Positions 35,716 through 44,417 of a stretch of 64,000 bases of DNA are shown in pieces. Numbering within the stretch: position 1 is the first letter of the stretch; each line of letters begins with the position of its first letter. Where the stretch lies: assembly GCF_001403875.1 (NCBI RefSeq), contig NZ_LN884297.1, positions 465,906-529,905 on the forward strand, read 5' to 3'. This stretch comes from Paenibacillus ihumii (GTDB lineage Bacteria; Bacillota; Bacilli; Paenibacillales; Paenibacillaceae). Position numbers and translations under genes: made by a program. The notes under the pieces were generated by a model. That model searched no databases and was not told the DNA's origin. It saw nothing but the letters and a program-made list of their open reading frames with translations.

Positions 35716-36390
35716 TTATGATTCCGAATAAGCCAGCTCCAGCTTCGTCAGATCGTTCTTCTCGCCGACAATGACGAGCACGTCGCCCTCCGCGAGCCGG
35801 TCGTTGGCCGCCGGAGAAATATTCATTTTGCTGCCCGTCTTGATTGCCATTACGTTGCAGCCGAACTTGGCCCGGATGTCGAGCTCCTTCAGGTTCTTGC
35901 CAATCATCGCCTTCGTGATTTGCAAATCCACGATGCTGTATTCGTCCGACAGCTCGATGTAGTCCAGTATATTCGGCGAAGTCAAGTGATGAGCGAGGCG
36001 AAGCCCCATGTCCCGCTCTGGATAGATCACCTTATCTGCGCCGATCTTATTCAGGACCTTGCCGTGCAGCTCATTCTGGGCCTTGACGATAATGATCGGC
36101 CCGCCGAGGTCTTTCAGAATCAGTGTCGTCAGAATGCTGGCTTGAATATTCTCGCCAATTGCCACGACCACGACATCGAAGTTCCGTATGCCCAGCGCGC
36201 GAAGCGCCTCTTCATCCGTGGAATCAGCAGATACGGCATGCGTTACGATATTGGATACCGCCTGCGTTCGCTGCTCATCGGAGTCGATCGCCAGCACATC
36301 GAAGCCCATGTTGCTTAGAGCGCTGGCCACACTCAGTCCAAAGCGGCCCATACCGATGACAGCGTATTGTTTTTTTTGCGGATTTGCCAT
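35716..36390 (-). CDS. ktrA: potassium uptake regulatory subunit KtrA (TrkA family)
   Basis: A 224-residue RCK protein. The Rossmann motif GMGRFGLSVASAL starts near residue 12 with the NAD/ATP acidic residue in LAIDSDEQRTQ. The C-terminal TrkA-C domain (YSIVDLQITKAMIGKNLKEL) should bind c-di-AMP in homologues. It gates a KtrB channel. ATG 36390 follows GCAGGTGG; the upstream extension is not conserved. No ktrB is adjacent, as also in Bacillus ktrC. Confidence 0.9.
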   Translation of the reverse strand: MANPQKKQYAVIGMGRFGLSVASALSNMGFDVLAIDSDEQRTQAVSNIVTHAVSADSTDEEALRALGIRNFDVVVVAIGENIQASILTTLILKDLGGPIIIVKAQNELHGKVLNKIGADKVIYPERDMGLRLAHHLTSPNILDYIELSDEYSIVDLQITKAMIGKNLKELDIRAKFGCNVMAIKTGSKMNISPAANDRLAEGDVLVIVGEKNDLTKLELAYSES

Positions 36391-36517
36391 GCTTCCACCT
36401 GCCCGAGTCATTATTTTATGCGAATTAGTATACCACAACATGCCTTAAACTTGAATTTTCACAGCATACATCGGGAACATTAACAGCGGGCAACGACTAT
36501 TTCAGGGAGGTATTGTT

Positions 36518-36751
36518 ATGCCAATTACTCTTGATCTTAGACAAGCGGTTGTGCATAAGATGCACGGCAACAACGAAGCTGGCCTGCGGGAGATGGTAGA
36601 GGGCTCGATCGATGCCCAGGAAGCCGCGCTTCCAGGCCTTGGAGTCGTCTTTGAGATTATCTGGAAGCATATTGACGAGGCCAAGAAGGACGAACTGATC
36701 TCTCTCCTGAGCAAAGAGCTTGCTTCTGTCGAGCTGAAGCCATTGAAATAA
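36518..36751 (+). CDS. sspI: small acid-soluble spore protein SspI
   Basis: A 77-residue minor SASP recognised by LDLRQAVVHKMHGNNEAGLR near the N-terminus and the central IDAQEAALPGLGVVFEIIWK. It is made in the forespore; its function is not known. The start has GGGAGGTATTGTT. It is next to the ysgA/ktrA block, as sspI is near ysgA in Bacillus. A strong terminator follows. Confidence 0.93.
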   Translation: MPITLDLRQAVVHKMHGNNEAGLREMVEGSIDAQEAALPGLGVVFEIIWKHIDEAKKDELISLLSKELASVELKPLK

Positions 36752-36778
36752 GGATAGCCCGCCATTCATGCAACAAAA

Positions 36779-36821
36779 GAAGCCTTCTTATTCGGGATCG
36801 CATACCCGGTAAGGAGGCTTC
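36779..36821 (+). terminator. intrinsic terminator of sspI
   Basis: GAAGCCTTCTTA, inner CGGG/CCCG, TAAGGAGGCTTC then TAATTAT. Confidence 0.75.
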
Positions 36822-36870
36822 CTAATTATAAGGTCCGAGAGGCCTTAGCTTAATCGCCTAACACGGCTTG

Positions 36871-36950
36871 GCTTTACTCAGTTTTACTCAGTTTTACTCA
36901 ATTTTACTCAGTTTTACTCAGCTTTGTTCAGTTTTTCTTAGCTTTGTCAG
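36871..36950. repeat. 10-bp tandem repeat, about eight copies
   Basis: The unit GTTTTACTCA is repeated with a strict 10-bp period: five near-identical copies (36871-36920) and then three degenerate ones (GCTTTGTTCA, GTTTTTCTTA, GCTTTGTCAG). It lies in the intergenic region between the sspI terminator and prfC. The flanking bases up to 37030 are also rich in GCTTTG/GCTTAG-like words. Confidence 0.85.
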
Positions 36951-37045
36951 CTTCGTTGCTTGGCTTGGAGTAGCTTAGTTAAGCCTGGCTGGGCTTTACC
37001 CTGCTCGGCTTTGTTCCGCTTTAACTATCCGGCCGCCATGTTCTC

Positions 37046-38629
37046 TTATGGCGCTGTCTCCAAGAACTTCGCTTCCGGATTTTTCTCCATCGCGGTTCTC
37101 ATCGCATACTCGTTCTCGAACAGGACGACATAATTGCCCTTCTTATCCGTCACCAGCGTGGAATTAATCCGGAATTTCGAAGGATCGACCTTGTCCGCGA
37201 CGATCCAGCGCGCGAATTGGAACGGCATCCGCTGCAGCTGCACATCAACGCCATACTCCGCCTTCATGCGATATTCAAACACCTCGAATTGGAGCTGCCC
37301 TACAACGCCCAGCAGCGTGTCCTCGAAGCCTACCGTCATGAAGACCTGAATGGTGCCCTCCTCCGTAAGTTGATCGATTCCCTTCTGATATTGCTTATGC
37401 TTCAAGGCATTTTTCACGGTGACCTTGGCGAAAATCTCCGGTGAGAAGGTCGGCAGCTCATCGAACTCGACCTCGCTTCCTTGGCTAAGCGAATCACCGA
37501 TCCGGAAAATCCCGGGATCGAACAATCCGATAATGTCGCCAGGATACGCCTCGGTCACGATATCCCGATCCTGAGCGAGGAATTGCTGCGGCTGAGACAG
37601 CTTGATCTCTTTGCCAACGCGGACATGCTTCACCGACATGCCCCGCTCGAACTTGCCCGATACAATGCGCAGGAAGGCGATGCGGTCGCGATGGGCAGGG
37701 TTCATATTGGCCTGGATTTTGAATACGTAGCCCGAGAACTTCTCATTCGTCGGCTCGACCATGCCGGTCAAGCTGTGGCGCGGCTCCGGCTTCGGTGCAA
37801 GGCGCAGGAAGTTCTCCAGGAACGTCTGCACGCCGAAATTATTCACAGCACTGCCGAAGAAGACTGGGGTCAGCTCGCCGCGGCTGATTTTCTCCATATC
37901 GAAGGGATCCCCTGCTACATCGAGAAGCTCCAGGTCCTGACAAAGCTGATCATGGAGAAATTCCCCGGCCAACTCGCGGATCACGGGGTCATGATAATTC
38001 TCGACCTTCTTCACTTGTATGTTGGAATGATCGTCCCCTTGGAACAATTCAACCTGATTATTCATCCGGTCGTAGATCCCCGACAGCTCGCGCCCCGAGC
38101 CGATCGGCCAGTTCATCGGCACAGAGCGGATGCCCAGCACCTGCTCCAGCTCCTCCATCAGATCGAAGGGACTCCGCCCTTCCCGGTCCAGCTTGTTGAT
38201 GAAGGTAAAAATCGGAATGCCCCGCTTGGCGCAGACCTGGAACAGCTTGATCGTCTGCACCTCAACGCCCTTGGCCACGTCGATCAGCATGACGGCGCTG
38301 TCCGCAGCAGTCAGCGTACGGTAGGTATCCTCACTGAAATCCTGGTGGCCCGGGGTGTCCAGAATATTGACCCGGTGACCGTTATAATCAAACTGCATTA
38401 CGGAAGAAGTGACGGAAATTCCGCGCTGCTTCTCAATTTCCATCCAGTCGCTGGTCGCATGCTTGCTAGCTTTGCGAGCCTTGACGGACCCTGCCAGACG
38501 GATCGCGCCGCCGAACAGCAGTAATTTCTCGGTTAATGTCGTTTTCCCGGCATCCGGGTGGGAAATGATCGCGAACGTCCGCCGCTTATTCACTTCCTCC
38601 TGCAGCACTTGTCCCAATGCTTTGCTCAT
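37046..38629 (-). CDS. prfC: peptide chain release factor 3
   Basis: A 527-residue translational GTPase with the P-loop SHPDAGKTTLTEKL near residue 21, switch II DTPGHQDFSEDTYR near residue 92 and NKLDREGRSP near residue 146. The domain III segment MPFQFARWI is also present. RF3 releases RF1/RF2 from the ribosome after termination. Length is normal. Bacillus subtilis lacks RF3, while Paenibacillus commonly has it. Confidence 0.95.
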   Translation of the reverse strand: MSKALGQVLQEEVNKRRTFAIISHPDAGKTTLTEKLLLFGGAIRLAGSVKARKASKHATSDWMEIEKQRGISVTSSVMQFDYNGHRVNILDTPGHQDFSEDTYRTLTAADSAVMLIDVAKGVEVQTIKLFQVCAKRGIPIFTFINKLDREGRSPFDLMEELEQVLGIRSVPMNWPIGSGRELSGIYDRMNNQVELFQGDDHSNIQVKKVENYHDPVIRELAGEFLHDQLCQDLELLDVAGDPFDMEKISRGELTPVFFGSAVNNFGVQTFLENFLRLAPKPEPRHSLTGMVEPTNEKFSGYVFKIQANMNPAHRDRIAFLRIVSGKFERGMSVKHVRVGKEIKLSQPQQFLAQDRDIVTEAYPGDIIGLFDPGIFRIGDSLSQGSEVEFDELPTFSPEIFAKVTVKNALKHKQYQKGIDQLTEEGTIQVFMTVGFEDTLLGVVGQLQFEVFEYRMKAEYGVDVQLQRMPFQFARWIVADKVDPSKFRINSTLVTDKKGNYVVLFENEYAMRTAMEKNPEAKFLETAP

Positions 38630-38702
38630 TTATCACTAGTCCTCTCATTCCACAAATTCACGTTGTATATTGTAACATATTTTGTCTCTTTGTACGCAAA
38701 AA

Positions 38703-38733
38703 CACCCTCACATCTTGGGAGATGCTGAGGATG
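38703..38733 (-). terminator. intrinsic terminator of the nitroreductase gene
   Basis: On the minus strand CATCCTCAGCATCT and AGATGTGAGGGTG form a stem followed by TTTTTG. Confidence 0.8.
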
Positions 38734-38794
38734 CCTTTGTTCTTGCCCATATTAGCTTATGCGCCTTAGCGCCATTTGGTCACTGAAGAGATTC

Positions 38795-39418
38795 CTATCC
38801 GGAAAAACCGCCCCATATGATACTTTCGTCTAGTGGACGGCGACCGCTGGGCACGTTTCTGTCCTTGAATTTATCCGGGAGCAGCTCCGTGCTTCCCGGA
38901 TATCCGAGCGCAATTACGGCATGCAGCTCAAAGTTCGCTGGTATGCTCAGCAGCTCTCTGGCCTTCACCCGGTCATATCCGCCGATAGCCCGGGTATTCA
39001 ATCCAAACAGGGAAGCCTGCAGAGCGATAGCCGCCCATGCCGCCCCTGTATCGAAGGCATGCGCCCCATTCGGCTTGCCGTCCTCCTCAACGGAGGACAA
39101 TAGAAGGATCAGCACGGGCGCCTGGGCCGCCCACTCCAGATTGCCGGGGACTATGAATGAATGGAACCGCTCCAGTTGCTCCGCATCTCGAGCCACAACA
39201 AAGCGCCACGGCTGGAAATTGTTCGAGGAAGGCGCCCAGCGCGCGGCCTCCAGGATTGCCAGCAGCGTCTCTTCCGCTACAGGCCGGTCCGCGAACGCCC
39301 GGGAGGACCAGCGGTTAACGAATAGCGGGTCGGCTCCATGCTCCGCTTTCCGCGATAGCGCCCCCTCCGCAGCTGCTTTTGCCGGGGTTGGTACGGCTGT
39401 TAGTTCGGATTGACTCAT
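38795..39418 (-). CDS. nitroreductase family protein
   Basis: A 207-residue FMN-binding oxidoreductase with NRWSSRAFADRPVAEETL near residue 36, AARWAPSSNNFQPWRFV near residue 65 and IALGYPG near residue 170, all typical of the NfsB/FRP-like fold. It probably reduces nitro or quinone compounds with NAD(P)H; substrate unknown. It is 76 bp downstream of the ferredoxin gene on the same strand and could share that transcript. Confidence 0.9.
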   Translation of the reverse strand: MSQSELTAVPTPAKAAAEGALSRKAEHGADPLFVNRWSSRAFADRPVAEETLLAILEAARWAPSSNNFQPWRFVVARDAEQLERFHSFIVPGNLEWAAQAPVLILLLSSVEEDGKPNGAHAFDTGAAWAAIALQASLFGLNTRAIGGYDRVKARELLSIPANFELHAVIALGYPGSTELLPDKFKDRNVPSGRRPLDESIIWGGFSG

Positions 39419-39494
39419 GATATATTTCTCCTCTCATTAGGCGTATGCTATTAATATCATTATAACTGCAGGATGAATTCCCTGCCCGATATCG

Positions 39495-39827
39495 CTATGG
39501 AATCGCGCGAATGGCTAATTGATGCATATATTCATGCGCTGACACCGGCCTTCGGCCCGGGCCCCATCCAACCTTCTCGCGATAGCCGCCCAGCAGTCCG
39601 CGCTCCTTCAGCATCGATTCGCACACCACCTCACGCTCTTCCGCGAGCGGCGAGACGTACATCGCATCGGCGGGACAATACAGCTCACACATGAAGCAGG
39701 TCTGGCAGTCATCCCGCCGGGCGATCACCGGAATCCCGTCCGTCCCCTGATCGAAGACGTCGGTCGGACAGACGTTAACGCATAAATTGCATTTCACGCA
39801 CCGGCTTTCGCTAATCAGCTCAATCAT
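39495..39827 (-). CDS. 2x[4Fe-4S] ferredoxin subunit
   Basis: A 110-residue protein with two complete cluster motifs: CVKCNLCVNVCP near residue 10 and CQTCFMCELYCP near residue 41, then a 45-residue tail (KVGWGPGRRPVSAHEYMHQL). The architecture resembles the small subunit of adenylylsulfate-reductase-like or fumarate-reductase-like flavoprotein pairs. Its ATG overlaps the stop of the FAD subunit gene (ATGA), so the two are coupled and should form a complex. Confidence 0.88.
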   Translation of the reverse strand: MIELISESRCVKCNLCVNVCPTDVFDQGTDGIPVIARRDDCQTCFMCELYCPADAMYVSPLAEEREVVCESMLKERGLLGGYREKVGWGPGRRPVSAHEYMHQLAIRAIP

Positions 39828-41422
39828 TGCAGCACAGCCTCCTTGCTGATCGGCTCTGGCCGGACAGTAATGTCGTCCAGCCCCGCACTGATCAGCCGAT
39901 GCTGCTGGGCTGAATCGAGCTGCGGATAATCGTCGCGCCTATGCATTCCCCTCGACTCGCGGCGGGCTAGAGCGGAGGTGTACATCCACCGGGCCGTGGC
40001 GGCCATCGCCGCGGCCTCGCGCAGCCTGACGCCTTCACGGTCACGGCCGGCGCTCTCCTCCCGCAGCGCATGCCATACTTGCTTCAGCCGCGCAAGCGAT
40101 GCCTTCAGCCCCGCCTCAGAGCGAAACAGATTCCGGTCATAGGGCATGACCTCCTCCTGCACCGCCTTCACGTACTGCTGCGGAGAGTACGCCCTCCCCT
40201 TCCGGCCCGAAACAGCGCTGTCCAGCGAAAGGGCAGACAGCCCCTTGACCTACCGCTGATGGGTCCGCGGCCCGAGACGCCGGGCATATTCGGCAGCGCC
40301 GTCGCCGGCAAAGCTGCCGGACGACATCGCCCAAGCGGCGTTATGGCTGCCTCCGCCGGTAAATCCGCCGCATATGAGCTCCCGCGTCGCCGCATCACCG
40401 GCGGCATAGAGCCCCGGCACCTTCGTCGCGCAGGAGGCATCCACGATATGGATGCCCCCGGTTCCACGAACCGTTCCCTCAAGGCGGAGCGTAACGGGGA
40501 AGAGATCGTGGAACGGGTCGATGCCGCAGCGGTCAAAGGGCAGAAAGAAGTTGCTCTGACCGACCCGCAGCAGCGGCCTGATCTCCTCGGGCGCCAGGTC
40601 AAGCCGGGCATATACCTGCCGACCCTCCAGCAGATTTCGGGCGATCACAGCGCGGCCCTGCTTGGAGCCTGCCCCCTCGACCAGCGTCCCGTCTTCATAA
40701 TAGAAGGATGCGTACTGGTAATAAGCCGTCTTCGTTACGGAAGCAAAGGCGGGCGCAATCCCATAGGCATTGGAAAACTCCATGCCGGAGAACTCCGCCC
40801 CGGCTTCGGCGGCCATCAGATATCCGTCCCCGGTCAGCACATTGCAGCCCAGAGCCTTGCTCAAGAAAGCGCAGCCGCCCGTAGCCATGACAACCGCTGC
40901 CGCCCGTACGAACCAGGCCTGCCCGCTTCTCGTGCGAACTCCCGCAGCTCCTCCTACGCCGTATTCATCGGCCAACAGCTCCAGTGCCGGGCTGTGGTCC
41001 AATATTTTTACTCCGGCCCGCTTAACTGTCCTGCGCATCAACCGCATATATTCCGGGCCCTGCAATCCCCGCCGGTGCTGCCGTCCCCGCCCGTCCTCGG
41101 GAAACGGGTAGCCCCATTTCGCAAGCATGCCCATGTTGTCATACGTCTGGTCGAGCACGCGGTTCATCCACTGCGCGTCAGCCAGCTGCCCTCCTAGAGT
41201 ATAGCGGCTGCGCTTCGCCTCTTCTCGTACAGCCGCCTCCGGCTTGACGTACCACACGCCGGTTCCCGACGGCGCGGTCGCCCCGCTCGTGCCGAGGTAT
41301 CCCTTATCCGCCAATACGACCCGGGCTCCTTTCCGCGCCGCCGTAACAGCCGCCCAGGCCCCGGCCGGACCGCCTCCAATGACCAATACATCTGCCGATA
41401 AGTTCAGTTCTTGTTCCCGCAT
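39824..41422 (-). pseudogene. FAD-dependent oxidoreductase, interrupted by an in-frame TAG
   Basis: A fumarate-reductase/AprA-like flavoprotein of 533 codons. It has the FAD Rossmann motif VLVIGGGPAGAWAAVTAARK at the N-terminus, then ATGGCAFLSKALGCN and GLYAAGDAATRELICGGFTG. TAG at 40250-40252 stops translation at THQR. The same frame then continues for 142 codons as VKGLSALSLDS, YSPQQYVKAVQEEVMPYDRN and a helical C-terminal domain typical of the family, down to the ATGA overlap with the ferredoxin gene. I chose ATG 41422 after AGGAGGTGG. The cut removes the C-terminal helical domain. Confidence 0.8.
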
Positions 41423-41448
41423 GCCATCCACCTCCTCCTGCCCAAACG

Positions 41449-41489
41449 AAATGGAGGCACCTCCCTTAACACGGGAAATGCCTCCATTC
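41449..41489. other. hairpin in the leader of the FAD oxidoreductase gene
   Basis: AATGGAGGCA and TGCCTCCATT pair perfectly around an inner TTTCCC/GGGA stem. On the minus strand TTTCGTTT follows, only about 20 bp before the ribosome binding site. It could be an attenuator or the end of a short leader RNA. Confidence 0.5.
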
Positions 41490-41514
41490 GAATGGTCGAC
41501 TTTTAAATCATATA

Positions 41515-41528
41515 ATTCACATATGAAT
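41515..41528. promoter_or_regulatory. 14-bp inverted repeat upstream of the FAD gene
   Basis: ATTCA, CATA, TGAAT lies in an AT-rich stretch where the minus-strand promoter should be. A regulator site is possible; none is recognised. Confidence 0.35.
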
Positions 41529-41583
41529 AATTAATATTTGCTAATTTCCACAATAACAAGCCATCCTGAATTTGTCAATAAAT

Positions 41584-41621
41584 AAAGCCGCCCATCAGCT
41601 TGGAGCTGACAGACGGCTTTT
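41584..41621 (-). terminator. intrinsic terminator of zwf
   Basis: On the minus strand AAAGCCG...TCAGCT, loop, AGCTGA...CGGCTTT is followed by ATTT. Confidence 0.78.
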
Positions 41622-41707
41622 ATCTTACATCTCAGCGTTTCTTAACATCTCGGCATAACAAAGCGCTTGAACAACGGCGGGTTGATGCCTGTGAACCGTA
41701 CAGCGGG

Positions 41708-43255
41708 TTACCCCTTGATCCAGATTACGTTATCCTCTTCCTGGCCATTCACCGGCCACCAGTGGAAACCATCCTTCGCAAGCAGCTGATCAGCTTCCTC
41801 TGGCCCCCAGGAGCCAGCTGGATACTTGCTGATATCGGCTGATTCCTGCGCCCAGGCAGATGCGATACGATCGACGAACGCCCATGCCGTAGCCACCTCA
41901 TCCCAGCGGGTGAAGTAAGTTGAATCGCCGTTAGCGGCATCATTAATCAGACGCTCGTAAGCTTCAGGCGAGTTGATGCCTACCTGGCAGCTTTGGCAGA
42001 ACTCCATCGCAAGCGGACTGATCTGTGATTCCGTTCCCGGCTTCTTCGCGTTGATCTTGATATAGATGCCTTCCATCGGATTAACGCGAATGACAAGCAG
42101 GTTCGGCTCAAGCTTATGCTTCTGTCCCAAATACACATTGGTTGGCATTTGCTTGAATTCCACTACAACCTCTGTCGTCTTGACCGGAAGGCGTTTGCCT
42201 GTGCGAATATAGAACGGCACTCCGGCCCAGCGGAAATTGTCTACATAGACCTTGGCTGCAAAATAAGTCTCCGTGTTGGAGTTCGGATCTACCTTGTCCT
42301 CCTCGCGGTAGCCCGGCAGCGTCTTGCCGCCGCTCTCGCCTTGGGCATATTGCCCGCGAACCACGTTCTCCTTCACTTCCTGCGCCGAAGCGTAAGGGCG
42401 AAGCGAGCGCAGCACCTTCACCTTCTCATCGCGGATATCCTCGGCAAGCAGACGGCTTGGCGGCTCCATCGCGATCATCGTCAGCAACTGCAGCATATGG
42501 TTCTGCCCCATATCCCGAAGGGCTCCGGCATTGTCATAATACCCGCCGCGCTCCTCTACGCCGACAGTCTCGCTCAGCGTAATCTGAATATTGGAAATAT
42601 GCTTATTGTTCCAAAGCGGCTCGAAGAAAGCATTCGCAAAGCGAATCACTTCGATGTTCTGCACCATCTCTTTGCCGAGATAGTGGTCGATCCGGTAAAT
42701 CTCTTCCTCTTTGAACACTTGGTTCAGCTCTTCGTTCAGCTTCTGGGCGGAGATCAGGTCATAGCCGAACGGCTTCTCGATCACGAGGCGATGCCAGCCG
42801 CTGCTGTCCAGCATGCCGCCCTTCTGCAAATTAAAGGATACGCTGCCGAACAGCTCTGGCGCCAGCGCCAGATAGAACAGCCGATTGCCGGGAATGCCGA
42901 AGCGGGCTTCCACTTCCTCGGTCTGCTGCAGCAGCTCGCGGTATCCATCTATATTGTTAATATCGAGCGATTTATACGAGAAATGCTCTGCAAAACGGCT
43001 CCACTCCGCCGTATCCTCGACCGAATAACGGCAGAACTCCTGAATAGAACGATACACATCATCTCGGAATTCTTCTCCTGAGCGGGGACGTCGCGCCACG
43101 CCGATAACCGCAAAATCTTCTCCGAGCTTCCCTTCGCGATACAACGAGTATATTGCGGGAAACAACTTGCGCCTAGCTAAATCTCCGGTTGCTCCAAAAA
43201 TGAAATATACCGCCCCTGGTGTCTTCACTGAATCTAGATTTTGTATCTCAGTCAT
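41708..43255 (-). CDS. zwf: glucose-6-phosphate 1-dehydrogenase
   Basis: A 515-residue NADP-dependent dehydrogenase opening the oxidative pentose phosphate pathway. It has the Rossmann motif FIFGATGDLARRKLFPA near residue 20 and the active-site signature RIDHYLGKEMVQN near residue 190, with the catalytic His. The C-terminal domain includes FYIRTGKRLPVK. Length is normal. It is not linked here to gnd or opcA. Confidence 0.97.
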   Translation of the reverse strand: MTEIQNLDSVKTPGAVYFIFGATGDLARRKLFPAIYSLYREGKLGEDFAVIGVARRPRSGEEFRDDVYRSIQEFCRYSVEDTAEWSRFAEHFSYKSLDINNIDGYRELLQQTEEVEARFGIPGNRLFYLALAPELFGSVSFNLQKGGMLDSSGWHRLVIEKPFGYDLISAQKLNEELNQVFKEEEIYRIDHYLGKEMVQNIEVIRFANAFFEPLWNNKHISNIQITLSETVGVEERGGYYDNAGALRDMGQNHMLQLLTMIAMEPPSRLLAEDIRDEKVKVLRSLRPYASAQEVKENVVRGQYAQGESGGKTLPGYREEDKVDPNSNTETYFAAKVYVDNFRWAGVPFYIRTGKRLPVKTTEVVVEFKQMPTNVYLGQKHKLEPNLLVIRVNPMEGIYIKINAKKPGTESQISPLAMEFCQSCQVGINSPEAYERLINDAANGDSTYFTRWDEVATAWAFVDRIASAWAQESADISKYPAGSWGPEEADQLLAKDGFHWWPVNGQEEDNVIWIKG

Positions 43256-43438
43256 GGCTCCTCATTCTTTCTATGTAATATAGTGTATATTTATTCATTC
43301 TCCCATCAATGCCTTAACCTTATACAGCATCACAGCATGTGAAGATATTTTAGCATATTCACTACAAGGATGCCATCAAATTCATATCAAATTTAGTTAT
43401 GTCCATCGAAAATTCATCTAATATTTATCTAGAATCAG

Positions 43439-44290
43439 TTAATATTCGACAGTCAATAACGGCGAACCGATGGATACGTCATAACGGTCCGACTCGGTAT
43501 TCCAATGCAGTGCAAGCTGCAGACTGATCTCTTGTCCGGCACTTTCCGCCTTAATCGGCAAATCCTCCGCAGCATAAGTTCTGCTAACCGTCCGCACGTC
43601 TGCAAAACTCTCCGCCGCCTGCAGCTTCAACTGCTCCTTCATTCGCGACTCCAGCTTTGCAAAGGCAGCCAGGGCAGACATGGGATCAGCCTCTCCTGCT
43701 CCAGCGGAATCATCCTGCCCAAAGTCTGGCCATTCCGGTGCATTAACGAACTCGGCGGCTTCCCCCTGCAGAGCGGCATTCCATTTAGCGCGTACTCCCT
43801 CTCCCAGAAGCGCCTCCCCCCAGGACTCCCCGATCTCCGGCAGCCGCTGCAAGCCTTCATCCGTGCTGTTTTCCAGCCGCAGAACAACATAGTAGATCCC
43901 TTCTTCCTGCAGCATCAACACCAGCTTGCCATGAACGTCTTCCGCCTCTCCGAAGACTCCTTCAGCGTAAAATACCTGGTTTCCATGCACCTTTTCCGTA
44001 TAACGATCCGCAAGTCCCAATCGATCAGCGAGCAGCTCCGCCGCGGCCTCCAAGGACAACGCCGCATGCCATTCCCCTTGCCACTTTACGGTGGCTTGCC
44101 TGCTGCCCTGGATTAAATCTTCGCTTGCAGCCAGCAATTGTCTAAGCTGCGTATGGGACGATGCAGCCTCAGCCGAATAAGCGGCATCCGCTATTGCAGC
44201 TGCGCCAGCTATGTTCAACGATTTGATTATGATTACTCCGACCACAATAACCATCATGAGAATTCCCCAACGATTTTTCACCCGCATCAT
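43439..44290 (-). CDS. YwmB-like exported protein
   Basis: A 283-residue protein with an N-terminal membrane segment (WGILMMVIVVGVIIIK) and a long Ala-rich extracytoplasmic region. The segments KLVLMLQEEGIYYVVLRLEN and QLRQLLAASEDLIQGSRQ recall the YwmB family with a TATA-binding-like fold. Function unknown; YwmB genes often lie near spoIID, not seen here. The start is ambiguous: ATG 44290 and 44287 are very close to GGGGAGAG, while GTG 44281 has better spacing. Confidence 0.55.
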   Translation of the reverse strand: MMRVKNRWGILMMVIVVGVIIIKSLNIAGAAAIADAAYSAEAASSHTQLRQLLAASEDLIQGSRQATVKWQGEWHAALSLEAAAELLADRLGLADRYTEKVHGNQVFYAEGVFGEAEDVHGKLVLMLQEEGIYYVVLRLENSTDEGLQRLPEIGESWGEALLGEGVRAKWNAALQGEAAEFVNAPEWPDFGQDDSAGAGEADPMSALAAFAKLESRMKEQLKLQAAESFADVRTVSRTYAAEDLPIKAESAGQEISLQLALHWNTESDRYDVSIGSPLLTVEY

Positions 44291-44417
44291 CTCTCCCCAA
44301 GCATACTACGAATCTATCAATAGATTCGCCAGCTAGAGAGAATTTTATACGTCTGCATATCCTTTCTCTGCCTGGAAAATACTAAGCGCACCTGAACCCG
44401 ACTGGAGGCTGATGCGA

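Noticed and set aside
36871..36950. CRISPR-like repeat
   Set aside because: The 10-bp units are contiguous, with no spacers, and no cas genes are present.
37481..38524. Long open frame (347 codons) on the plus strand
   Set aside because: It is antisense to prfC, whose GTPase motifs are complete; the antisense product has no recognisable domain and no ribosome site.
40250..40252. TAG read as pyrrolysine
   Set aside because: No pyl genes are in view, the family has no known pyrrolysine position, and only one TAG is involved; a nonsense mutation or error is simpler.
40070..41197. Long open frame (375 codons) on the plus strand opposite the FAD gene
   Set aside because: GC-rich antisense shadow; the minus strand carries real FAD motifs.
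42116..43081. Open frame of 321 codons on the plus strand inside zwf
   Set aside because: Antisense shadow of zwf with no start signal or domain.
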